Shown piece after piece: positions 19,815-30,956 of a stretch of 64,000 bases of DNA (position 1 is the stretch's first letter; every line of letters begins with the position of its first letter). The position numbers and the translations under genes were made by a program. The DNA is from Lactococcus hircilactis (lineage in GTDB: Bacteria; Bacillota; Bacilli; Lactobacillales; Streptococcaceae), in the NCBI RefSeq assembly GCF_009601015.1, contig NZ_WITJ01000012.1, positions 55,423 through 119,422 of the forward strand, given 5' to 3'. The notes beneath the pieces were generated by a model that worked only from the letters and a program-made list of their open reading frames with translations, was not told where the DNA came from and ran no database searches.

Positions 19815-20158
19815 ATTTGAATGAGTATCAAGAAAAAATCATAAAATTCGATGTTGACGGACCGATTCATGGAATTTCACAGGTTGATTTTGCGTTTTTG
19901 GATAAGGTTTTAGGTTTAAGTGGAGAGTCTGGAGAGGTCGCAGACAAGGTAAAAAAATTGATCCGAGATCAAAATGGCATGATTTTATCTGAGAATAAAG
20001 TGGCAATCCAAAAAGAATTGGGAGATGTGCTTTGGTATTTAGCGAGTGTTGCGCGCTATTTGGGAATTGATTTGGAGTCAGTCGCACTAGGAAATATCGA
20101 AAAATTAGAACGCCGAATTCAGCGCGGAAAAATTTCTGGGAGTGGAGATGAGCGATGA
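19811..20158 (+). CDS. MazG-like nucleotide pyrophosphohydrolase
   Basis: The 115-residue all-alpha NTP-pyrophosphatase has the metal-binding helices GLSGESGEVADKVKK and KELGDVLWYLA. Such small MazG-like enzymes hydrolyse nucleoside triphosphates to monophosphates, often to remove damaged or excess nucleotides. It overlaps the protease gene upstream and thiN downstream by 4 bp each, so the three are probably translationally coupled. Confidence 0.9.
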   Translation: MNLNEYQEKIIKFDVDGPIHGISQVDFAFLDKVLGLSGESGEVADKVKKLIRDQNGMILSENKVAIQKELGDVLWYLASVARYLGIDLESVALGNIEKLERRIQRGKISGSGDER

Positions 20159-20793
20159 AAATACTGATTGTAGCGGGGATGCCAATTGATGAAATTACGG
20201 GTTCTTATGATGTTGTGATTGGTGTTGATGCGGGAAATCTTCACTTGCTTCATTTTGGAATTCGTCCAGATCTGGCTGTGGGGGATTTTGATTCTGTCAG
20301 TGCTGACGATTTTTTAAAGATCAAAAATCAAAGTCGTAAACTTTTGAAATTACCAGAAAAAAAAGATGATACGGATTTAGAAATCGCATTGAATCAGGCT
20401 TTTGAGATTTCTGATGATGCAAAAGTGACGATTATCGGTGCGCTTGGGGGACGGATGGATCACATGTTATCAAATCTCTATCTGCCGACCACATCAACGT
20501 ATCGGGCACACGCAAGGCAAATCCAGCTGGTGAATGCTCAAAATGTGATTCGTTACTATCCTTGTGGAACATATATACTAAAGCGACTTGAGGGGATGAA
20601 ATATATTGGATTTGTCCAAGTCGATACAGGAGAGAGTTTAGAAATCACGGGAGCAAAATATCCGCTCAAAGCAGCAGATAATTTCAAAACGATCTATACC
20701 AGTAATGAATTTCTCACAGATACAATGACCATCAGTCACAAAAAAGGAATGCTTATCGTGATTTATACTAAGGATGAAATTCCAAAAAAGTGA
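20155..20793 (+). CDS. thiN: Thiamine pyrophosphokinase
   Basis: The 212-residue enzyme transfers pyrophosphate from ATP to thiamine to make the cofactor TPP. The family motifs GVDAGNLHLL, DLAVGDFDSVS, KDDTDLEIAL and GALGGRMDHMLSN are all present. Its TPP product is used by NifJ encoded elsewhere in the window. The motif DSVSAD falls on a TG-centre variant of the repeat palindrome (20294-20307). Confidence 0.95.
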   Translation: MKILIVAGMPIDEITGSYDVVIGVDAGNLHLLHFGIRPDLAVGDFDSVSADDFLKIKNQSRKLLKLPEKKDDTDLEIALNQAFEISDDAKVTIIGALGGRMDHMLSNLYLPTTSTYRAHARQIQLVNAQNVIRYYPCGTYILKRLEGMKYIGFVQVDTGESLEITGAKYPLKAADNFKTIYTSNEFLTDTMTISHKKGMLIVIYTKDEIPKK

Positions 20794-20829
20794 TAAAATA
20801 ATAAAATAACAAACGAAAAGAGAGAAAAA

Positions 20830-21213
20830 ATGTCAAAAGAAATTTCAACTCAAAAGGCACCTGCGGCAATCGGTCCTTATGTTCAAGGAAGAATTGTCAA
20901 TGGAATTTTATTTGCTTCTGGTCAAATTGCACTAGATCCAGCGACGGGGGAGCTTGTGGGAGAAACCATCGAAGCACAAACCACTCAGGTCATGGCCAAT
21001 GTCACCGCATTGCTTGAAGCCGCTCATACAGATGTGGATCATCTGATTAAGGCAACCTGCTATTTAACCAATATCTCAGATTTTGCACGCTTTAATGCAG
21101 AATACAGTAAAGCATTGGGAAAATCATTTCCTGCGCGTTCTGCTGTTGGCGTTGCTGGATTACCAAAAAATGCTTTGGTTGAAGTCGAAGTCATTGCTGA
21201 AATTCCAGTGTAA
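20830..21213 (+). CDS. ridA: RidA family enamine/imine deaminase
   Basis: This 127-residue protein is a full-length RidA/YjgF. It contains GPYVQGRIVNGILFASGQIA, the catalytic arginine in FPARSAVGVAGLPKNALVEVE and the final glutamate of VEVEVIAE. RidA hydrolyses 2-aminoacrylate made by PLP enzymes and protects transaminases. It follows thiN by 36 bp and a terminator-like hairpin comes after it. Confidence 0.95.
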   Translation: MSKEISTQKAPAAIGPYVQGRIVNGILFASGQIALDPATGELVGETIEAQTTQVMANVTALLEAAHTDVDHLIKATCYLTNISDFARFNAEYSKALGKSFPARSAVGVAGLPKNALVEVEVIAEIPV

Positions 21214-21251
21214 AGAGAAAGGTAATCGCTCTTTGATAAAACGGATGATGA

Positions 21252-21283
21252 AAAAATGGTGCTCGATGAAGTCCCATTTTTTT
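21252..21283 (+). terminator. Terminator after ridA
   Basis: AAAAATGG and CCATTTTT pair around a 14-nt loop, followed by T residues. The stem is AT-rich. Confidence 0.6.
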
Positions 21284-21370
21284 GAATCTTATGAGATCAC
21301 TAAAGAGTGAAAACGGTTTTTTTCAATGGAAAATGATAAAATAGAGAAAAATAAGGAGCGGTCAAAAGAA

Positions 21371-22291
21371 ATGATCATTGGAGTAATCGGAGCGACATCA
21401 ACTATTGCCAGTAAAGCTTATCTGCCTGTTTATGCGAGTTTGCAAGATGAGCATCGCTTTATTCTTTATTCAAGAACATGGGAAAAAGCAGAAGAATATC
21501 GCAAAAAATACAAGTTTGAGTATGCAACAACAGACCTTGCAGCATTGGAAACAGTGGATTTAGTCATGATTCATGCAGCAACCAGCCAGCATTTTGAGTT
21601 GGCTAAACGCTATTTATCTGCAGGGGTTCATGTGTTGATGGATAAACCAATTTCTGAAAATTTCAATGAAGTGCGTGAACTTTATGACATTGCAAAAGCA
21701 AAAGAGGTTTTGTTTGTGATTGCATTTAACAGACGTTTTGCCCCTCAAACACAGAAACTAAAAGCGATGCCGCATAAAAATGTCATTAAGATCACAAAAA
21801 ATTTAGCAGATCATAAAGGAGAAATCAGGTTTCAACTGTATGATATTTTTAGTCATCCATTAGATACATTGATTTACTTGTTGGATGATGAGATTGAACA
21901 GTATCAGTATCGGTTGAAGCTGGATGATCAGGGAAATTTGGCACGTGCATGCGTGTTTCTTGAAACGGCGACAACGAGCGGAATTGCGAGCATGAATTTG
22001 GATTCTGGCGCATACAAAGAAACGTTTGAAGTTGAATCAAGTGCTGCAACGTCCATCGTTACAGATTTGACTGAATTAGAAATACTAACGACACAAGGAC
22101 GTCACATTTCGCATCCCAACGGATGGAACTCTGCACCAGTCAATCGTGGCTTTGAGGAGCTTTTGTGTGAGATGCTGCAAGCTGTCAGTGACTATGACCC
22201 TAAAAATCGGACTGCACAACTAAAAAAACTCAAACAAGAAAACATCCTCAAAACTCACGAAATTATCGCCGAAATGCTTGGTGAAAAATGA
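21371..22291 (+). CDS. Gfo/Idh/MocA family NAD(P)-dependent oxidoreductase
   Basis: The N-terminal Rossmann fold starts MIIGVIGATSTIASKAY and the family signature MDKPISENFNEVREL (the EKP-like motif, with DKP) follows around residue 95. I start at ATG 21371 after AAGGAG, giving 306 residues. The upstream ATG at 21326 adds a lysine-rich stretch not typical of the family. Substrate unknown, probably a sugar or sugar derivative. It is followed by a palindrome terminator. Confidence 0.85.
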   Translation: MIIGVIGATSTIASKAYLPVYASLQDEHRFILYSRTWEKAEEYRKKYKFEYATTDLAALETVDLVMIHAATSQHFELAKRYLSAGVHVLMDKPISENFNEVRELYDIAKAKEVLFVIAFNRRFAPQTQKLKAMPHKNVIKITKNLADHKGEIRFQLYDIFSHPLDTLIYLLDDEIEQYQYRLKLDDQGNLARACVFLETATTSGIASMNLDSGAYKETFEVESSAATSIVTDLTELEILTTQGRHISHPNGWNSAPVNRGFEELLCEMLQAVSDYDPKNRTAQLKKLKQENILKTHEIIAEMLGEK

Positions 22292-22336
22292 ATGCTCTTT
22301 TCTTAATTCTAAAAAGAAAGAAGTGCTCTGTTTTTT

Positions 22337-22364
22337 AAAATCTGTCAGTACTGACAGATTTTTT
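22337..22364 (+). terminator. Palindrome-based terminator before the WYL gene
   Basis: AAAATCTGTCAGTACTGACAGATTTT is a perfect palindrome (core 22342-22357) followed by T residues. Confidence 0.85.
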
Positions 22365-22389
22365 GAAAAAAGAAAAAAGGAAAAAAGTG

Positions 22390-23304
22390 ATGAAAATTGA
22401 GCGATTATTGGGAATTATTTTTTATTTACTTCGGCACCAGCACGTGAGTGCTCAACAACTTGCTCAAAAATTTGAAGTGTCAAAACGAACGATTATACGA
22501 GATATGGAAACATTGAGTTTATCAGGAATTCCGGTCTTTTCAACTTCTGGAATTAAAGGAGGATATGAGCTGCTTGATACTTTTGAGTTGAATCAAACGC
22601 TGACAAATGCTCAAGATTTCAAAAATGTCTGGGAGGCATTAAAAACTTTGCAAACCGTTCTTGAAGATGAAAATTTAGAACATACGATGAACAAAATACA
22701 GGTGAAAATGCCACATCCATCAATTTCAGAGGATGTTTTGGTTGATTTTGGTATTGTTCGAGAAAATGAGTTTCTGTCAGTACTGACAAAGCAAATTACA
22801 GCGGCGATTGCTCAAAAAAAAGTCATTTTATTTCATTATAAAAACAGTGAAAAAGAGCGAGAGGTCGAACCAATTGCACTCAATTATCGGTGGTACAGCT
22901 GGTATTTGATTGCGCATGATATGCAGTGTCAACAGACTCGAATATTTAAGCTGAGTCGGATGTCGGAGTTGCGTGTAACAAAAAAACAGCTGCAAAAAGA
23001 GATACAAGACAAGGCACAATTTGTGGAAGAATGTTGGAAAAACGACGCACGTCCAAAAACAAAACTCACATTATTTTGTGAAAAAGAAATCAAAAGTGAA
23101 ATAATGGAATACTTTAGACCTTCAATTTTATCTGTTGATGAACGGGGAAATTTTATCTGTTCATTTGATGTTGTTGAATCAGAACGACTTTGGTTTGGAC
23201 TTCTACTCAGTTTTGGGGATTCGGTCAAAATTATCGCACCAGAAAAAATAAAAAATAAAATGATCACACAGGTCAAAAAAATAATTGAGCAAATGGAAAA
23301 GTGA
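22390..23304 (+). CDS. YafY-type HTH/WYL transcriptional regulator
   Basis: The first 60 residues form a DeoR-like helix-turn-helix (VSAQQLAQKFEVSKRTIIRD). A WYL domain follows with NYRWYSWYLIAHD, and a WCX C-terminal domain ends the protein. WYL domains sense small ligands or nucleic acids, and many members control defence or metabolic genes. The start is ATG 22390 (304 residues). A repeat palindrome (22774-22788) is read as LSVLTK. It probably regulates the RidA-like gene that follows, but this is only inference. Confidence 0.88.
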   Translation: MKIERLLGIIFYLLRHQHVSAQQLAQKFEVSKRTIIRDMETLSLSGIPVFSTSGIKGGYELLDTFELNQTLTNAQDFKNVWEALKTLQTVLEDENLEHTMNKIQVKMPHPSISEDVLVDFGIVRENEFLSVLTKQITAAIAQKKVILFHYKNSEKEREVEPIALNYRWYSWYLIAHDMQCQQTRIFKLSRMSELRVTKKQLQKEIQDKAQFVEECWKNDARPKTKLTLFCEKEIKSEIMEYFRPSILSVDERGNFICSFDVVESERLWFGLLLSFGDSVKIIAPEKIKNKMITQVKKIIEQMEK

Positions 23305-23363
23305 CAGACTGTTGTCACCTTTTTTATTCTATAATGAAGAGGAATTAAGAAAGGAGTATCAAA

Positions 23364-23726
23364 ATGACAACAATCATTCGTAAAGACGGTGTTTCTGATT
23401 GGGCACATTCAGGGATTATAAAAGCAGGAGATTATTATTTTGTGGGCTATTGTTCAGGAAATGATCAACTGGACATGAAAGGTCAAGTTGCCACAAGTTT
23501 AGATGAGCTGGAAAGAAAATTAAAACTTTTTGATTTAAGTTTAGAAAATGTTGTTCAATTGAATGCACTTTTGCTTGACATCTGGGAAATTCCAATTATG
23601 GAAGAGGTGTTTAAATCTCGATTTTTGGGAGATTATCCAGTCAGAAAGTCAATTCAGACGAATTTTGCACATCAAAATTTGCGTTTTCAATGCGATGCCA
23701 TTTGTTACAAGTCAAGTGATGAATGA
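23364..23726 (+). CDS. Second RidA/YjgF-family protein
   Basis: The 120-residue protein has the family fold (GIIKAGDYYFVGYCSG, LDELERKLKLFDLSLENVVQ, final CDAICY). It diverges strongly from RidA at 20830: the arginine region reads DYPVRKSIQTNF and the final glutamate is replaced, so deaminase activity is doubtful. It has its own AAAGGAG site and follows a WYL regulator. Confidence 0.8.
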   Translation: MTTIIRKDGVSDWAHSGIIKAGDYYFVGYCSGNDQLDMKGQVATSLDELERKLKLFDLSLENVVQLNALLLDIWEIPIMEEVFKSRFLGDYPVRKSIQTNFAHQNLRFQCDAICYKSSDE

Positions 23727-23730
23727 GTTT

Positions 23731-23758
23731 AAATCTGTCAGTACTGACAGATTTTTTT
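23731..23758 (+). terminator. Palindrome-based terminator after the RidA-like gene
   Basis: AAATCTGTCAGTACTGACAGATTT (core 23735-23750) is followed by T residues. It separates the gene from ligA. Confidence 0.85.
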
Positions 23759-23822
23759 AGTCTTGAAAATGAGAAAAAACTGGTGAAAAATTCGATTTTT
23801 TTCTCTTTTGTTGGGCAAAATA

Positions 23823-25805
<1,983 letters not shown>

Positions 25806-25858
25806 TAAAACAGATGTTTAGTTTTTAAAAAAAATAAACAACAAAAGATGAGAAAAAA

Positions 25859-26899
25859 ATGAAAGAAAATAAACGTCGTGCACGCCTGATCTATAATCCT
25901 TCAAGCGGTCAAGAGATAATGAAAAAAAATGTGGCGGATGTTTTAGAAAAATTAGAAAGTTTTGGTTATGAAGCTTCCGCATTTCAAACAAAAATTGATT
26001 CAAAATCCGCAGAAAAAGAAGCAAAACGTGCGACTTTAGCAGGTTTTGATTTGATTGTGGTTGCTGGCGGAGACGGGACCATCAATGAAGTAGTCAGCGG
26101 CATTGCAGAGTTCAAAAAACGACCGCAACTCGCCATCATTCCCACTGGGACTACCAATGATTTTGCACGCGCACTCAAAATTCCGCGCAATAATCCTGTT
26201 GCTGCTGTCGAGATCATTGGAAAGCATCAAACACTAAATATAGATGTCGGGCAAGCCATCACTGCAGACAAAGAAAGTAAATTTTTCATCAATATCGCTG
26301 CTGGCGGAGCACTGACGGAGCTGACTTATAGTGTGCCTAGCAATCTTAAAACCATGTTTGGTTATTTGGCTTATTTGTCAAAAGGAGCAGAGCTTTTGCC
26401 ACGTGTGAAATCTGAAAAAGTCCGCGTAAAATATGATGACGGAATTTTTGAAGGCAAAATTTCCATGTTTTTTGTTGCGTTGACCAATTCAGTTGGCGGA
26501 TTTGAAAAAATCGCTCCCGATGCGAAGCTTGATGATGGTCAATTTACACTCATTTTAGTCAAAACGGATGATTTTTTCTCACTTTTAGCGCTTTTAGGGA
26601 TGGTCGCCAATGGCTCAGGCAAGCATGTAAATGACATTAATGTCGAGTACATTAAATCCTCACACATTGAAATAGAGCCGCTTGAGCGAAAACGTCCGAC
26701 CTTGATCAATTTGGATGGGGAGTTTGGCGGCGAAGCACCCGTTAAATTCAAAAATCTAAAAAATCACATTGAAATGTTTGTCAATCTTGACGAAATCAAT
26801 GATGAGCATTATATTGGCGATGAAGAATCCTTGGCACTTGAAGCAGTCGCACAAAAATTTGCCAAAGAAGCAGGTCGTGTCCAAAACGAAACACTCTAA
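25859..26899 (+). CDS. dgkB: Diacylglycerol kinase (DgkB-type, DAGK catalytic domain)
   Basis: The lipid kinase phosphorylates diacylglycerol, recycling it into phosphatidic acid after lipoteichoic acid synthesis. The phosphate-binding start RARLIYNPSSGQE and the GGDGTINEV motif (about residue 70) are canonical, as is GTTNDFARAL. Its 346 residues slightly exceed the usual 300-310 because of an acidic and basic C-terminal tail. It follows ligA by 53 bp. Confidence 0.93.
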   Translation: MKENKRRARLIYNPSSGQEIMKKNVADVLEKLESFGYEASAFQTKIDSKSAEKEAKRATLAGFDLIVVAGGDGTINEVVSGIAEFKKRPQLAIIPTGTTNDFARALKIPRNNPVAAVEIIGKHQTLNIDVGQAITADKESKFFINIAAGGALTELTYSVPSNLKTMFGYLAYLSKGAELLPRVKSEKVRVKYDDGIFEGKISMFFVALTNSVGGFEKIAPDAKLDDGQFTLILVKTDDFFSLLALLGMVANGSGKHVNDINVEYIKSSHIEIEPLERKRPTLINLDGEFGGEAPVKFKNLKNHIEMFVNLDEINDEHYIGDEESLALEAVAQKFAKEAGRVQNETL

Positions 26900-27026
26900 A
26901 ACAAAAACTTTTTTTCATACATAAAGAAGGACAACAAAAGTGAAAAAACAGCTTCTGTTTTTTTTTTGCATAAAATTGCATTGCACAATGATGACGAAAA
27001 ATTAAATTTTAGTGATATTTTCTAAA

Positions 27027-27041
27027 ATGCAACCGTTTGCG
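27027..27041 (+). promoter_or_regulatory. Probable CcpA (cre) operator of pulA
   Basis: ATGCAACCGTTTGCG matches the cre consensus WTGNAANCGNWWNCA at all informative positions except the last. It lies beside a TTGCAA (27043-27048) and TATAAA (27064-27069) that may form the promoter, though the 15-bp spacing is short. It predicts glucose repression of the pullulanase. Confidence 0.7.
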
Positions 27042-27132
27042 CTTGCAAGATAATATTTTTTGATATAAAATAAAGGCGGTTTCATTTTTAAGCTTCAGAT
27101 AAGTATGAGCTTATTTAAGAAAAAAGGAGAAA

Positions 27133-30100
27133 ATGATGTTTTCAAATCAAAAAACAAATCAAACGAACCCCCATTTCAGGACGTGGAAATCGGGAAAAAG
27201 ATGGCTTTTTGCTGCTTCAATTCTTGCCACATTGGTCGGCAGTGCCTTTATTAGTTATCCGAAAGTCGAAGCTTCTACGGTTCAGATTACTTACACTGCG
27301 AAGTCAGGGGATCCAATCTATCCGACATTGTCAGCATGGGTGTGGGGGACAGGGACAAGTTCAGATAATTCCTGGACCACCTTAAAAAATGTAGCTGGGA
27401 CAGAAAATTACACGGCTACGATTTCTGGGGTGTCAAGCTCTGGAGCTGGGATGACTTTGGTCAAAAAACAAGGCGACTGGAGCACCCAAATCAAAGATGC
27501 GACTGGCGGAACGAACATTAATCTCTCAGCGACAGAGACACAATCAGAGCTGATTCATATCACGGGAGATAATGTCGTTACTTCTGATGAAAAATTTACC
27601 ATCCCTACGATTAAAGTCCCAACGATTTCAAATGCAACCGTTGATACACCACTTGACTTAACAGCAACAGTATCAAATCCAGACCAACTCCCAAGTTTAG
27701 AAGGACTTAAAGTTGAAGTAAATGGGGTGCTGATCAATGATCCTGCTCATTTTATTCCCACAAATCCCGGTGCAATGACGGTTTCTTATCGTTATGAGTA
27801 CACATTACCGAATAAAACAACGGATACAGCTACGCAATCCATCAGTTTTCAAGTGGCAAAAAGTGATCAAGGCATCTTGAGTGTACCAGCCAATCAAACC
27901 TTATCTATCCTTGCAGGAAAAACAACTCAAACCTTTCATCCAACCGCACTCAAAGATTCATTAGGAAATGAAACGACAGTGCAACTGCTTGATGCTGCAA
28001 ATCAAGTGATCACACCAAAGGCAGACGGAAGTTATGAGTTAACCTCAGGCACTTATCGTGTTGTTTACACAGGAAAAAATACTGCTCCTGAGCGTGTCAC
28101 GCAAACCATAACAGTCAATCAAGCCCCTGCTACCATCACGGTGCATTATTACAATCCAAATGGATATGAAGGATGGAACATGTGGAAGTGGGTTGACGAC
28201 AATAATGGTGCAGGAAATACTGCACCAGCGTCAAGTCCAACGTTTTCTGGAACCCAAACTGCTCAAGATGGTACAGTTTGGGATACAGCGCAGCTCATTT
28301 ATGATACGAGTGGAACAGCAGGCAATGCGACAGCGCCGTTTAATTCAGTCAGTTTGATTATTCGTCAAAGCATCAATGGAAATGATTGGGCGAATCAAAC
28401 GCAAAATCTTGTTTTTGCACCAAATGAAGATGGATCACCAAAAGATATTTATGTGGTTTCTGGAGATAACACACACATTTATTCTACAGAACAAGAGGCA
28501 ATGGCTGCATACAAAAAAGCACAAGAAATTGTCACTATGGATTGGAAGGCTTTTGATGCTCACTATGCGTATGAGGGCACTTTAGGAAGTTTTTATTCTA
28601 AAGCAAGTACGACCTTTAAGGTCTGGGCTCCAACAACAGATGTCACAGGAGTTACAAAGGTGCAACTCATTGATTATGGGATTTCTACACTTACAGATAA
28701 GGATTTGGATCTGAGACCAGCTCGCGTTATTGAGATGACACAAGGAACGACCCAAAGCACTGATTTGAGCAAAAATACGATCGGACTTTGGACGACTGTT
28801 GTTTCTGGTGACATGAAAAATCATGTTTATACTTATCGTGTGACTTATGCTGATGGTTCTGTCAAAGAAACCCAAGATCCCTATTCTACTGCTGTGATTG
28901 TGAATGGGCATCGCTCTGTTGTGATTGATCCCAATGAGACCATTCCTGAGCATTTTAAAGTTGTCCAAGGGGCACAAGCCACTTGGCGTGTTTCTGATCC
29001 GACAAAAGCCATCATTCAAGAGATGAATGTTCGTGATTTTACGATTTCAAAAACTTCGGGTGTGGCATCAAATCAGAAAGGAAAATATTTGGGGGTGATT
29101 CAATCCGGCACTAAAAATTCGGCTGGAGCGTCAACGGGTCTTGATTATCTGAAAAAACTGGGTGTGAATTATGTGCAAATCATGCCTGCTGCTGACTTTG
29201 CCTCTGTAGATGAAACAGGCGCAGGACAGCAACAAAACTGGGGATACGATCCGGAAAATTATAATGTTCCAGAAGGATCTTTTTCGACGGATGCTGCAAA
29301 TCCTGTGACACGAATTACTGAATTTAAAACGATGGTTCAAGGGTTACATGATGCAGGACTTGGCGTCATTATGGATGTGGTTTATCCCCACCAAGCGAAT
29401 CAATCGCTCTCACCTTTCCAAATCATGGCGCCAAATTATTATTTCCGCCTTTCCAATGGTTCTGGTTGCGGAAATGATACCGCAAGTGAGCGAGAAATGT
29501 ATTCAAATTATATTGTGAATTCTGTATTATATTGGGTCAATACGTATGATGTTGATGGCTTTAGATTTGATCAAATGATGCAGATTGATACAGGAACAAT
29601 GAATAAAATTCGTGAAAAATTATCCCAGATTGATCCAAATATCATTCTTTATGGTGAGGGCTGGAATGGGGGAACAACGGCCTTACCAGAGAACGAAAAA
29701 TCAAATCAAGATAATATTCAAAAAATTCCTGGTGTGGGTGTTTTTAATGATATTGCCCGTGATGCCATCAAAGGCTCTGATGTTTACAGTCAAACTGATC
29801 CAAAAACTGGATTTGTTAATGGTCAAACGGGAAATAGTGTCTTTACGGATACAGAAGCTGCCGTAGCTAATGTTATCACAGGGACACACACAAGTAGTGA
29901 AGATAAAAAAATCTCGGCATTGACGCCGTCACAAATCATGAATTTTATTGAAGTTCACGATAACGCAACGTTAAATGATTTGATTTGGAAAGAAAATCCC
30001 AAAGATGATCAAGCCACACATGATGCCAGAGTTAATCTTGCGAATGCAATTAATCTTTTAGCTCAGGGCGTTCCGGTTATTGAAACAGGACAGGAATTTG

Positions 30101-30849
30101 ATCGAACGAAAGTTGTAGACAGTAATGGTAATGGAGTCATTGATCAAGATGAATTTAATGCTGCTGCAAATTCGTATAATACAGGAGATACGGCAAATGA
30201 AATCAATTGGGATTTGCTTTCAGCTCATGCTGATATGGTTGATTTTATCCAAAGTGTCATTGCTTTTAGAAAGGCACATCCTGCCTTTCAACTGACCAGT
30301 TATAATGCGATTAGCCAACACGTTAAAATCACCAACGCTGCTGCTGGATCAGGTGTTATTACTTATGAAGTCACTGAAAATGGAATCAAATATCTTGTCA
30401 TTTATAATGCTACTGACAAGGCCATTCATCTTGGGAAATCTGGAACTTACTATACTGCAACCGATTTTTCAGATGCGCTGGTTGAAATCTCTGATTCATC
30501 CAATTTATCAGTAGGTCAAACGTTACACACCGCAACAGTGAGTGTCAATGCTCTGTCGGCAACAATTCTCCGATTGACTCCAGAAAAAGTGCCAGTCTTG
30601 ACTCCGCCAAATTCGTCAGTACTGACAAAAAATCCAGTGCGTCATACAGCTTTAAAAAAAGGCCAGGTTAATCCGAGTGTCAGCGCTGTCACGTTAAAAA
30701 ATGAAGGCCAGGGCGTTAAAGCATTGCCACTTCAAGAAAAAATTCTGCCAAAAACAGGCAGCGAAGATCAAAGTGCGTTAAGTGTGTTTGGTGTGGCGAT
30801 TTTGTCACTGCTTGGCGTGACTTTAGGACTTAAAAAACGGCAGGAATGA
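27133..30849 (+). CDS. pulA: Cell-wall-anchored type I pullulanase
   Basis: The 1238-residue extracellular enzyme cuts alpha-1,6 branches in pullulan, glycogen or starch. In order it has a KxGKxW-type signal (WKSGKRWLFAASI), CBM41-like starch-binding modules (WVWGTG and WNMWKW regions), a CBM48-like domain (FKVWAP, about 490) and a GH13 barrel. The type I hallmark NWGYDP is near 702. Catalytic residues are Asp813 (FRFD), Glu842 (GEGW) and Asp943 (HDN). An LPKTG sorting signal lies at 1205-1209, followed by a membrane segment and basic tail. Region I reads DVVYPH instead of the usual DVVYNH (Pro752). A repeat palindrome core (30615-30626) is in the linker. Confidence 0.95.
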   Translation: MMFSNQKTNQTNPHFRTWKSGKRWLFAASILATLVGSAFISYPKVEASTVQITYTAKSGDPIYPTLSAWVWGTGTSSDNSWTTLKNVAGTENYTATISGVSSSGAGMTLVKKQGDWSTQIKDATGGTNINLSATETQSELIHITGDNVVTSDEKFTIPTIKVPTISNATVDTPLDLTATVSNPDQLPSLEGLKVEVNGVLINDPAHFIPTNPGAMTVSYRYEYTLPNKTTDTATQSISFQVAKSDQGILSVPANQTLSILAGKTTQTFHPTALKDSLGNETTVQLLDAANQVITPKADGSYELTSGTYRVVYTGKNTAPERVTQTITVNQAPATITVHYYNPNGYEGWNMWKWVDDNNGAGNTAPASSPTFSGTQTAQDGTVWDTAQLIYDTSGTAGNATAPFNSVSLIIRQSINGNDWANQTQNLVFAPNEDGSPKDIYVVSGDNTHIYSTEQEAMAAYKKAQEIVTMDWKAFDAHYAYEGTLGSFYSKASTTFKVWAPTTDVTGVTKVQLIDYGISTLTDKDLDLRPARVIEMTQGTTQSTDLSKNTIGLWTTVVSGDMKNHVYTYRVTYADGSVKETQDPYSTAVIVNGHRSVVIDPNETIPEHFKVVQGAQATWRVSDPTKAIIQEMNVRDFTISKTSGVASNQKGKYLGVIQSGTKNSAGASTGLDYLKKLGVNYVQIMPAADFASVDETGAGQQQNWGYDPENYNVPEGSFSTDAANPVTRITEFKTMVQGLHDAGLGVIMDVVYPHQANQSLSPFQIMAPNYYFRLSNGSGCGNDTASEREMYSNYIVNSVLYWVNTYDVDGFRFDQMMQIDTGTMNKIREKLSQIDPNIILYGEGWNGGTTALPENEKSNQDNIQKIPGVGVFNDIARDAIKGSDVYSQTDPKTGFVNGQTGNSVFTDTEAAVANVITGTHTSSEDKKISALTPSQIMNFIEVHDNATLNDLIWKENPKDDQATHDARVNLANAINLLAQGVPVIETGQEFDRTKVVDSNGNGVIDQDEFNAAANSYNTGDTANEINWDLLSAHADMVDFIQSVIAFRKAHPAFQLTSYNAISQHVKITNAAAGSGVITYEVTENGIKYLVIYNATDKAIHLGKSGTYYTATDFSDALVEISDSSNLSVGQTLHTATVSVNALSATILRLTPEKVPVLTPPNSSVLTKNPVRHTALKKGQVNPSVSAVTLKNEGQGVKALPLQEKILPKTGSEDQSALSVFGVAILSLLGVTLGLKKRQE

Positions 30850-30893
30850 TAAAAAATGTGCAATAAGGATAGAAAAAATGTGCAGATTGATCA

Positions 30894-30922
30894 TTGCACA
30901 AAGAAAACGGTTGCAGTACAAT
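30894..30922 (+). promoter_or_regulatory. Promoter of msmK with a cre site in the spacer
   Basis: TTGCAC (30894-30899) and TACAAT (30917-30922) are 17 bp apart. The spacer holds AAGAAAACGGTTGCA (30901-30915), which matches the cre consensus with one mismatch. CcpA bound here would block RNA polymerase, which suits a sugar-uptake ATPase. Confidence 0.65.
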
Positions 30923-30956
30923 TGGATTATCATAAGAAAACATGGAGAAATAGAAA

